From assembly GCA_043821115.1 (NCBI GenBank), contig JBDRDD010000020.1, positions 26,970 to 90,969 on the forward strand: 64,000 nt of DNA. Reading direction: 5' to 3'. This DNA comes from JBDRDD01 sp043821115 (lineage in GTDB: Bacteria; CAYTYR01; UBA6262; DAOVJB01). The first letter of the stretch is position 1; each line of letters begins with the position of its first letter. The notes below the pieces were generated by a model, which did no database searches, was not told where the DNA came from, and was given only the letters and a program-made list of their open reading frames with translations. Positions 57,824-64,000 of this stretch are shown in pieces. Both the position numbers and the translations under genes were made by a program.

Positions 57824-59101
57824 ATGGCAAAGGAAAATAAAAAGATTCTTCTTATTGACGACTCAATTTTCGCCCATACCGTGGTTAAGGATATGTTCGA
57901 GGGGTTGAACATTGAGCTTGTGGCCGCCGCTATAGACGGAGACAAGGGGATAGAGCTTTATAGGGAAACAAAACCGGATGTCGTGCTCTTGGATATAGTT
58001 CTTCCGGGCAGGCACGGGGATGTTATTCTGGAGGACATACTCAAGCAAGACCCTGATGCCAAAGTAATAATGGTAAGTTCCCTGGCTACTGAGAATAAGA
58101 TAATGCAGTGCCTTAGAAAAGGAGCAAAAAATTTTGTTGCGAAGCCTTTCGAAAAGCAGGAACTCATAAATGCGATCGAAGAGGTTATGAAGGCAGAGAG
58201 AGTGTCTCATTCTGTTGTTTCCGTTCTTAAAGATGCCAATGTTGGGGGCAAGTTCTTCGGGCAGTATCTTCTAGCAAAGAACAGGATAACCCAGCAGCAA
58301 CTCGAAGACGGTCTCAAATACCAGAAAGAGAAGAACCTCACGCTTGAGACCATGTGCATAAGAGGAGGATATATCACAAAGGAACATGCACGCGAAATCC
58401 ACGAAGAACAGCGCAAGATTCCGGATAAGAGCTTTTCTGAGCTTGCGGTGGAAAAGGGATTTATAGACCAGGAAAGTCTCGAGGATGTCATAAGGGAGCA
58501 GAAGAAGAACCAGATCTATTTTGGTGAAGCTCTTACCGGAATAGGTGTTTTGAAAAAAGAGGAAGTGGAAGAGGAGCTTAAGAATTTTAAAGGGGAACAG
58601 GACAAGATAGAATCTGAGATAATTTATAACCTCTACAAGATGGAAGACAAGGATGCTGTTAAGATATTTGTCAGTTTTACTGTAAACGCCATAAAACTTT
58701 TTGAACAGATGCTCGGGATTCCAGTTAAGATAAACAGCTGTGTACCTCTTGCCCATGAGTTTGAAATCAGGGAATACCTGATAGAGCAGGATGCCCACGG
58801 CACAGTCAGCACAAAATTCCTTTTTAACTTCTCCAAGGATATAGCGAAGTGCATAGCATCGGTGCTTTTCTCCAAGCAGGTTACCTCGGTTGATACCTAC
58901 GGTGTTGATGCCCTGAAGGAATTTCTGAACATTGTGAGCGGGAACTGCTGCTCAAAACTGAGTAATATAGGCCTCGACATAGAAATGAACGCACCTGAAC
59001 TGTGGGAGGGCACGGAATACCCTAAGGGAGGTAAATACACTTTTATTTCCCTTATATCAGCAGGCGGGGATTTCGAGATCCTCATGAGTCTTCCAAAATA
59101 A
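57824..59101 (+). CDS. Receiver / MshEN-like / CheX-like fusion regulator
   Basis: 425 residues from ATG 57824 (GGAAGGA six bases upstream). Residues 1-125 are a receiver domain (LLIDDS, phosphoacceptor in DVVLLDIVLPGRHGD, VMVSS, AKPF). About 130-260 contain two helical repeats of GspE/MshE N-terminal type (FGQYLLAKNRITQQQLEDGL; ELAVEKGFIDQESLEDVI; FGEALTGIGVLKKEEV), a fold that binds c-di-GMP in MshE. About 270-425 resemble CheX/CheC phosphatases (AVKIFVSFTVNAIKLFEQML; DALKEFLNIVSGNCCSKLSNIG, with the conserved E...N pattern). So receiver, possible c-di-GMP sensor and possible phosphatase sit on one chain. It probably acts on chemotaxis- or twitching-like signalling. The receiver call is firm, the others moderate. 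Confidence 0.78.
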   Translation: MAKENKKILLIDDSIFAHTVVKDMFEGLNIELVAAAIDGDKGIELYRETKPDVVLLDIVLPGRHGDVILEDILKQDPDAKVIMVSSLATENKIMQCLRKGAKNFVAKPFEKQELINAIEEVMKAERVSHSVVSVLKDANVGGKFFGQYLLAKNRITQQQLEDGLKYQKEKNLTLETMCIRGGYITKEHAREIHEEQRKIPDKSFSELAVEKGFIDQESLEDVIREQKKNQIYFGEALTGIGVLKKEEVEEELKNFKGEQDKIESEIIYNLYKMEDKDAVKIFVSFTVNAIKLFEQMLGIPVKINSCVPLAHEFEIREYLIEQDAHGTVSTKFLFNFSKDIAKCIASVLFSKQVTSVDTYGVDALKEFLNIVSGNCCSKLSNIGLDIEMNAPELWEGTEYPKGGKYTFISLISAGGDFEILMSLPK

Positions 59102-59127
59102 TCTGACAGGTTTGGATTAAGCTTGCA

Positions 59128-59757
59128 ATGAAACTCATACAGGCCGTACGAAACAAGGATATAATAGGCTATCTACGCAATGACACCTCACTGTGGCCCC
59201 TTCTTGGGTCCAATCTCCTTACAATAATTATAGCTGTCTTAGAGAACTGGAGCCTGCAGACGGTAATGCTCGTCTACTGGTGCCAGAGCGTTATTATAGG
59301 CATTATTAATTTCGTGAGGATACTGAATCTCAAGAATTTTTCCACAGATGGTCTTAAAATGAATAACAGGTCCGTCCAACCCACCGAGAAATCCAAACGT
59401 TCGGTGGCTTTTTTCTTTTTGTTCCATTACGGTTTCTTCCATCTTATCTATTTTGTATTCATAGGTGCATTCGGCGCGCTAAAAAGTATAAATATGTTTT
59501 TCGTGATGATACCAGTAGCAGGATTCTTTATAAACCACTGGTATTCATTCGTGCAGAACAGGGAGAAGGATTCCCAAAAAAGGCAGAATCTGGGCACAGT
59601 TTTGTTCTTTCCTTACGCGCGTATTGTACCCATGCATCTTACAATAATATTCGGTTCTATCCTTGCAAGAGGTCCCTTCGCGGTAGTTGCCCTCGTCTTT
59701 TTCCTTGTACTTAAGACCATGGCCGATGTCGTAATGCACGCTATTGAACATGCCTGA
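59128..59757 (+). CDS. DUF6498 family integral membrane protein
   Basis: 209 residues with about five or six membrane helices. The N-terminal LLGSNLLTIIIAVLENWSLQTVMLVYWCQSVIIGIIN pattern, repeated around GFFHLIYFVFIGAFGAL and the final ALVFFLVLKTMADVVMHAIEH, matches DUF6498. No function is known. It sits between the fusion regulator and riboswitch 2. Confidence 0.75.
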   Translation: MKLIQAVRNKDIIGYLRNDTSLWPLLGSNLLTIIIAVLENWSLQTVMLVYWCQSVIIGIINFVRILNLKNFSTDGLKMNNRSVQPTEKSKRSVAFFFLFHYGFFHLIYFVFIGAFGALKSINMFFVMIPVAGFFINHWYSFVQNREKDSQKRQNLGTVLFFPYARIVPMHLTIIFGSILARGPFAVVALVFFLVLKTMADVVMHAIEHA

Positions 59758-59775
59758 TTTAAGACGCTAAAGCCA

Positions 59776-59804
59776 TTGACAATGCCCCTTTTTTATGGTA
59801 TAAT
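59776..59804 (+). promoter_or_regulatory. Consensus sigma-70-type promoter upstream of riboswitch 2
   Basis: TTGACA (59776-59781), 17-bp spacer, TATAAT (59799-59804), both hexamers perfect. Transcription would start near 59811, about 20 bases before the aptamer. Confidence 0.88.
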
Positions 59805-59831
59805 TATATAAAGAAACTAAATATATATAAA

Positions 59832-59893
59832 GGCAAATCCGCCGTGAGGCGGAGACGCAAAGCCACGGGGCTTACACAGTCAGCCGGGTTGCT
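59832..59893 (+). ncRNA. Cyclic di-GMP-I (GEMM-I) riboswitch aptamer 2
   Basis: P1 pairs GGCAA (59832-59836) with TTGCT (59889-59893) with one G-U pair. The first hairpin TCCGCC/GGCGGA is capped by the GNRA loop GTGA. The invariant GACGCAAAGCC follows, then ACGGGGCT...CAGCCGGGTTGC, all in GEMM-I order. The start of the controlled lipoprotein is 44 bases downstream. Confidence 0.93.
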
Positions 59894-59918
59894 CAAGTAA
59901 AACGCAACGCGGTTTTTT
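59884..59918 (+). terminator. Expression-platform terminator of riboswitch 2
   Basis: CCGGGTTGC (59884-59892) pairs with GCAACGCGG (59904-59912; one mismatch), followed by six T residues (59913-59918). The 5' arm is the same segment that forms the 3' strand of P1. Aptamer folding and termination are therefore mutually exclusive, which predicts that c-di-GMP binding allows read-through (ON switch). Confidence 0.75.
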
Positions 59919-59936
59919 GTTTATGAAAGGGAATAA

Positions 59937-60497
59937 ATGAGAAAAACAGCCTTAATACTTCTTAGCATAATGATCCTGGTTTCAGGCTGCAGTAAGGCAA
60001 AGCGCATAACCTCTATGACGCCGTTTGGGGAAGTGGAAGGTAGCGTTATGCCTGCTGTTGCTGCGACTGTTTCTGTATATAAAGACACTGTAAAGGTTCA
60101 GGAGGGAGAAACCGATCCGGCCACGGGGACCTTTGGTATTAACAACCTTAATCCAGGTTCATATGTAATGGAAGTGAGTGCACAAGGTTATGAAACGGCT
60201 TCCGAGGATTTTTCTGTTCAGGAAGGATATGTGACATCTGTAGATATTACTTTGAAAGAATGCTTGGGGGAGTTTGCGCCAGGAGAAGTTATTGTGCAGT
60301 TTAAGGATGATGTGACTCTGGAAGAAGCTATGCAGATCATAGATTCGTATAAATTTGGTGTAAAAAGAAATCTTACCTCTGGGGCATATCTGATAGGGAT
60401 TCCCGTGGGACAAGAGCTCTACTGGGTGGAAGTATTAGAGGGCAATTCTAAAGTTAAATATGCTGAGCCTAATTATATATACTACATTATGGATTAG
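59937..60497 (+). CDS. Riboswitch-controlled lipoprotein with carboxypeptidase-regulatory-like and subtilase-prodomain-like domains
   Basis: 186 residues. Lipoprotein signal (ALILLSIMILVSGCSK, lipobox VSGC). About residues 30-105 form a carboxypeptidase-regulatory-like beta-sandwich (FGEVEGSVMPAVAATVSVY, NNLNPGSYVMEVSAQGYE). About 110-186 resemble the propeptide of subtilisin-like proteases such as fervidolysin (FAPGEVIVQFKDDVTLEEAMQI, KYAEPNYIYY), but no protease domain follows. Possibly a membrane-anchored protease inhibitor or chaperone (inference). Expression should rise with c-di-GMP. A terminator follows. Confidence 0.8.
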   Translation: MRKTALILLSIMILVSGCSKAKRITSMTPFGEVEGSVMPAVAATVSVYKDTVKVQEGETDPATGTFGINNLNPGSYVMEVSAQGYETASEDFSVQEGYVTSVDITLKECLGEFAPGEVIVQFKDDVTLEEAMQIIDSYKFGVKRNLTSGAYLIGIPVGQELYWVEVLEGNSKVKYAEPNYIYYIMD

Positions 60498-60522
60498 ATA
60501 AAAAAATTAAAAAAAGACTTGT

Positions 60523-60566
60523 AAAGGGATGTATTCTAACAACATAGAAACATCCCTTTGTTATTT
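60523..60566 (+). terminator. Rho-independent terminator after the lipoprotein gene
   Basis: AAAGGGATGT (60523-60532) pairs with ACATCCCTTT (60550-60559), then GTTATTTT. Confidence 0.85.
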
Positions 60567-60579
60567 TACGGAACTTTTT

Positions 60580-60614
60580 TCACCCCCTGGTGTCTAAGAC
60601 GTGAAAGGGGGTGA
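60580..60614 (+). promoter_or_regulatory. Hairpin sequestering the ribosome site of the ARPP-1 gene
   Basis: TCACCCCCT (60580-60588) is an exact complement of AGGGGGTGA (60606-60614), and the second arm contains the likely Shine-Dalgarno sequence for ATG 60620. Folding would hide it, suggesting translational control. Confidence 0.5.
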
Positions 60615-60619
60615 TACAA

Positions 60620-61642
60620 ATGCCAGAAAGATTACACAGAACGGGATTGTTTATACTCATGCTGTTTGTGGCATTCTTGATGTCATTCATGGCTGTGTAT
60701 GTGTTTGAGGTTCACGGGGCAGAAGATGTAATTTTAGAAAAGAAAGCAGTAGGTAACTTATCGAAGCATGTCACTATTGGTTCTCCGGTAACCTACCAGA
60801 ACCTCACTATATTTCCCATCGTCTCTTCCTCTATGACATCTACCCAAAGATATTTAACACTGGATGAGGCAATCAAGAAGGGACAGCTGATTATCGAGGA
60901 ACTTGGCAGTGGCAATGTGCCAAAGGTTAAAGTCAAGAACAAATCATCCAAGAAGATATTCGTGATGGCAGGTGAGATAATAACAGGTTGCAAGCAGGAC
61001 AGAATCCTTGCAACGGATATCCTCATAGGGCCTGGCGAGGAACTTGTGGTACCCGTGTACTGCGTTGAACAGGGAAGGTGGAACGCAAAATCAGACAAGT
61101 TTACCGCAAGCGACTCAAATGCTCCTGCTAAACTCAGGCAGGGAGCGTACAAGAAAGAGTCCCAGGGGTGGATATGGTCTGAGGTTGCCAAGGAGCAGGA
61201 GTATTGCGAGAATCCTGCTGCTACTGGTACGCTGCAGCAGGTTTACAGGGATGAGAAGGTTAAAGAACAAAGCAATGCTTATATTTCCCATTTTGAGAAG
61301 ATTCCTGAATTTAGTGTAAGCACAAACGGAGTTGTTGTAGCTGTCGGAGGCAGAATAATCTGCATGGACGTGTTTGCCAACAATGAGCTTTTCAGAAGAC
61401 TATATAACAAGCTTCTCAAGTCTTATGTTTTAGGTGCCATTAAGCCAGGGATTGAAGATAAAAAAGTCACAGAAAAAGATGTTATGAATTTCATCAGAGA
61501 ACTGGAAAAGGCAGGATACAAGAAAAGCGAGAATGCAGGTTCTGGGACTTTGTATGTTATTGAAGGCGGGGATATTTCAGGTGCCGCTCTTTTAGATAAG
61601 CAGGAGATAGTTCATATGGCAGTATTTCCGGAAAGTAAATAA
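60620..61642 (+). CDS. Exported ARPP-1 domain protein
   Basis: 340 residues from ATG 60620 (GTG 60611 possible). An N-terminal hydrophobic segment (GLFILMLFVAFLMSFMAVYVF) acts as signal or anchor, cleaving near HGA. The body has the ARPP-1 pattern: IGSPVTYQNLTIFPI, YLTLDEAIKKGQLIIEELG, GEIITGCKQDRILATDILI and VPVYCVEQGRW. ARPP domains were described from protein architectures only; no activity is established. It lies between two terminators, so it is transcribed alone. Confidence 0.78.
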   Translation: MPERLHRTGLFILMLFVAFLMSFMAVYVFEVHGAEDVILEKKAVGNLSKHVTIGSPVTYQNLTIFPIVSSSMTSTQRYLTLDEAIKKGQLIIEELGSGNVPKVKVKNKSSKKIFVMAGEIITGCKQDRILATDILIGPGEELVVPVYCVEQGRWNAKSDKFTASDSNAPAKLRQGAYKKESQGWIWSEVAKEQEYCENPAATGTLQQVYRDEKVKEQSNAYISHFEKIPEFSVSTNGVVVAVGGRIICMDVFANNELFRRLYNKLLKSYVLGAIKPGIEDKKVTEKDVMNFIRELEKAGYKKSENAGSGTLYVIEGGDISGAALLDKQEIVHMAVFPESK

Positions 61643-61667
61643 GTCTGTAAGATATAAAATAGATGAG

Positions 61668-61701
61668 GCCGCGGTTATATGATTACCGCGGCTTTATTTT
61701 T
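61668..61701 (+). terminator. Rho-independent terminator after the ARPP-1 gene
   Basis: GCCGCGGT (61668-61675) pairs with ACCGCGGC (61685-61692), followed by TTTATTTTT. Confidence 0.88.
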
Positions 61702-61705
61702 ATCC

Positions 61706-61733
61706 TTGAAAATAAGGGAGAAAGTGGTATAAT
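61706..61733 (+). promoter_or_regulatory. Promoter of the GDT1-like/dinG operon
   Basis: TTGAAA (61706-61711), 16-bp spacer, TATAAT (61728-61733), 40 bases before the start. Confidence 0.75.
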
Positions 61734-61772
61734 AGAAGAAATGTTTGGGAATATTAATAAAGAGGAGTGATT

Positions 61773-62045
61773 ATGGATTGGAAAGTGTTGTGGGTAACGT
61801 TCGGAGCGGTATTCCTTGCAGAGCTTGCAGATAAGACACAGCTTGTTGGAATATCCATGAGCGCAAAATCCGGCAAACCTTTATCCGTATGGCTTGGTTC
61901 CGTATCGGCTTATATAATTATTACCGCAGTGACCGTGCTAATAGGCGCTACGCTGGGAAGATATATAAAGCCGGAGATTATAAAATATACAGGTGGTACG
62001 CTATTTGTTCTCATAGGTATACTGATGCTCTTAGGGAAGGTATAA
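61773..62045 (+). CDS. Half-size TMEM165/GDT1 (UPF0016) family transporter
   Basis: 90 residues, three membrane helices. The family motif is present as FLAELADKTQLVGISMSAK. Most members have two such modules in one protein; half-size forms dimerise or occur as adjacent pairs, but here only one copy is present. Family members move Mn2+ or Ca2+. ATG 61773 follows AGAGGAG by five bases. Its stop overlaps the dinG start (TAATG). Confidence 0.85.
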   Translation: MDWKVLWVTFGAVFLAELADKTQLVGISMSAKSGKPLSVWLGSVSAYIIITAVTVLIGATLGRYIKPEIIKYTGGTLFVLIGILMLLGKV

Positions 62046-64000
62046 TGAAACTCCGTGATGTTTTCAGCGAGCAGGGTTTGATATCCCGGGTTCTTGATAA
62101 TTTCGAGTTCCGGCCACAGCAGATGATAATGGCAGAAGCTGTGGAGGGGGCTGTTTCTCTTAGAAGGCACCTTCTTGCCGAGGTGGGAACAGGTGTCGGC
62201 AAGAGCCTCGCGTATCTTGTCCCTTTTATACAATGGGCCAAGGACAAAGATAAAAAGGTGGTTGTTTCAACATACACCAAGACCCTGCAGGAGCAGCTTG
62301 TAAAGAAAGATTTGCCTTTTCTAAAGAGCATACTAGGTATAGATTTTAATTTTGCCCTGTGTGTAGGGGGTCAGAATTATCTGTGTCTTAGGAGATTCTC
62401 CCAGGGATATAAGAATGATCTTTTCGAGTCGGACAGGGAACTCGATGAGATAGGAAGAATAAGGGTGTGGGCGGAGACTACCGAGACAGGGCTTTATTCC
62501 GATCTTGATTTTGAACCAAGGGATGGTACGTGGAACAAAATATGCAGGGAGACAGATCTCTGCATGGGAAGGAAGTGCCAGTACAAAAAAGAATGTTTTT
62601 ACAACAAGGCACGGTCTTTCCAGAACCAGGCGGATATTCTTGTCGTGAATCACCACCTGTTTTTCGCAAACCTCTCATCAGGAGGCAGGGTACTGCCTTC
62701 TTTTGAAGGCGTGGTGTTTGATGAGGCGCATACGCTCCAGGATGTTGCAACGTCATACCTTGGAGTTGAGATAAATAATTTCAGGATCAAATATTTCCTT
62801 GATACGATATTTAACCCGAAGTCTAAAAAGGGATACCTAAAACGTATAAGGCAAATCAACAACAGCAAAGCTGATCGGGTTAATACGTCCATGATGAGAA
62901 TGAGAACAGCCGGGGACATGTTCTTCAGGGAGCTTGTCGAGAAATTCGGCAATGAAACAAAACTGCAGAGGGTAAGAGACAAAAACATTATTTTTAACCA
63001 CATAAAAGAACCTATGGGTGAACTTCTCTCCTGTCTTGAAAGCGTGCTACATGACGTACAGGAACTTGAGGACAGGATACAGATAAAATCCTTCATAACC
63101 AGGGGAAGGGGCATAAATTCTGCAATTGACATAATACTGAATCAGTCTCTTGGGGATATTGCGCAATCGGATGAGGATCAAAAGGAAAAGATAGAAGGAT
63201 CCTCATATGGTGTGTATTGGGTTGAGATTATCTCAAGGGCCAGGAGACCGCGTTACAGCCTCTACGGTGCACCGGTTGATATCTCGCGGGAATTCAAGAC
63301 AATGGTGCTTGATGTTATAGCGCCTGTTGTGTTCACTTCTGCGACGCTAAGCACAAACTCGAATTTTGACTTCATACGCAAAATCCTGGGGATAGAGAGT
63401 GCTGATGAAATACTGCTCAGCTCCCCATTTGATTACAGCTACCAGGCACTGGTCTATACGCCCAGTCATATGAGTGACCCTACTGTGGATTTTGGTCTGT
63501 ATCAGCAGGATGTCATAAGGGAGATTAAAGATATATTAGACGTGATGAGAGGGAGAACTTTTATTCTTTTCACCAATTACAGGATGCTTGATGCAATCAG
63601 TGCCATATTAAAAGAAGAACTCGTGGAATTCAACATATTAAGGCAGGGTGATGCACCGCGTTACAGGCTTCTCGAGGAGTTTAAGTCAAAAGAAAATTCT
63701 GTTCTTCTTGGTACAACAACTTTCTGGCAGGGTGTTGACGTACCTGGAAGGGCGCTTGAATGCGTGATAATCACGAAGCTTCCCTTCGCCGTTCCTGATG
63801 ATCCTGTAGTGGAGGCAAGGATGGAACTCTTGCGTGAGCAGGGAAAGAATCCTTTTCTTGAATACCAGCTTCCTCAGGCAGTTATAATGATGCGGCAGGG
63901 TTTCGGGCGCCTTATACGCAGGAACACGGATATAGGGATGGTGGCTATACTTGACCCGAGGATAAAAACAAGGTTCTACGGCAGGAGTTTTGTTGAGGCG
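62045..64000 (+). CDS. dinG: DinG/XPD-type ATP-dependent DNA helicase, 3'-truncated by window edge
   Basis: 652 residues visible; the frame is open to the last base. Walker A is EVGTGVGKSLAY near residue 57, followed by VVVSTYTKTLQEQL. A Cys cluster (CREtDLCMGRKCQYKKEC region, near 62550-62597) probably binds a 4Fe-4S cluster. Later motifs are VVNHHLFFA, VVFDEAHT, FTSATLSTN, TFWQGVDVPGRALECVIITKLPF and QGFGRLIRR. It unwinds DNA, including R-loops and damaged forks. Translationally coupled to the GDT1-like gene. Confidence 0.94.
   Translation, partial: MKLRDVFSEQGLISRVLDNFEFRPQQMIMAEAVEGAVSLRRHLLAEVGTGVGKSLAYLVPFIQWAKDKDKKVVVSTYTKTLQEQLVKKDLPFLKSILGIDFNFALCVGGQNYLCLRRFSQGYKNDLFESDRELDEIGRIRVWAETTETGLYSDLDFEPRDGTWNKICRETDLCMGRKCQYKKECFYNKARSFQNQADILVVNHHLFFANLSSGGRVLPSFEGVVFDEAHTLQDVATSYLGVEINNFRIKYFLDTIFNPKSKKGYLKRIRQINNSKADRVNTSMMRMRTAGDMFFRELVEKFGNETKLQRVRDKNIIFNHIKEPMGELLSCLESVLHDVQELEDRIQIKSFITRGRGINSAIDIILNQSLGDIAQSDEDQKEKIEGSSYGVYWVEIISRARRPRYSLYGAPVDISREFKTMVLDVIAPVVFTSATLSTNSNFDFIRKILGIESADEILLSSPFDYSYQALVYTPSHMSDPTVDFGLYQQDVIREIKDILDVMRGRTFILFTNYRMLDAISAILKEELVEFNILRQGDAPRYRLLEEFKSKENSVLLGTTTFWQGVDVPGRALECVIITKLPFAVPDDPVVEARMELLREQGKNPFLEYQLPQAVIMMRQGFGRLIRRNTDIGMVAILDPRIKTRFYGRSFVEA

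Overview
The window reads as one contiguous chromosome segment of an uncultured Gram-negative (diderm) bacterium of moderate GC. Outer-membrane biology is clear: Pal, TolB, TolQ/TolR, Lnt, an LpxL-type acyltransferase, lipoproteins and two PorV-like barrels. This is combined with V-type ATPase genes, giant secreted proteins ending in FlgD-like domains, an SxtJ/DUF5989 carbamoyltransferase cassette, a GH57/DUF4912 pair and c-di-GMP riboswitches. That mixture fits candidate phylum Omnitrophota (OP3) or a neighbouring lineage. The taxonomic call is inference. There are no rRNAs, tRNAs, CRISPR arrays, prophages or transposase genes that I can see.

Layout. (1) 2-8804: the 3' part of a huge secreted repeat protein, a small secreted copy of its C-terminal domain, a PorV-like barrel with TPRs, then a CheY-like receiver and a TPR/TM/HEAT membrane protein. 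(2) 8901-11717: uvrA. (3) 11845-16316: a reordered Tol-Pal cluster (pal, cpoB-like, tonB/tolA-like, tolB, tolQ, tolR). (4) 16357-24195: a promoter and c-di-GMP-I riboswitch, a 2158-residue surface protein with about 11 carboxypeptidase-regulatory-like repeats, and a second PorV-like protein. (5) 24290-29314: PBP1A (reverse), mnmG, YhcC-type radical SAM. (6) 29410-32976: carbamoyltransferase, SxtJ, SGNH hydrolase, DUF5989 cassette. (7) 33107-38428: tyrS, polA, a V4R-like sensor, PilZ, ndk (reverse). (8) 38564-44392: V-ATPase subunits H/G, I, K, E (no A, B, C, D or F), then lnt and an LpxL-type acyltransferase. (9) 44433-50130: proA, nadD, rsfS, ribD, ribE, ribBA, PilZ. (10) 50132-57821: GH57 branching enzyme and DUF4912 (reverse), then uvrB, yjbQ, nadC, birA, cyclophilin. 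(11) 57824-64000: a receiver/MshEN-like/CheX-like fusion, DUF6498, a second c-di-GMP-I riboswitch driving a lipoprotein, an ARPP-1 protein, a half-size GDT1 transporter and dinG (cut by the window end).

The thread joining the accessory genes is cyclic di-GMP and the cell surface. Two GEMM-I aptamers precede genes for exported proteins with carboxypeptidase-regulatory-like domains. Two PilZ proteins and one MshEN-like regulator could also respond to the nucleotide. Twice, a giant protein ending in a FlgD-like C-terminal domain lies just upstream of a PorV-like barrel, which recalls the cargo/PorV pairing of type IX secretion although no other T9SS gene is in the window. The second riboswitch has a legible expression platform: its terminator hairpin re-uses the 3' strand of aptamer helix P1, which predicts an ON switch.
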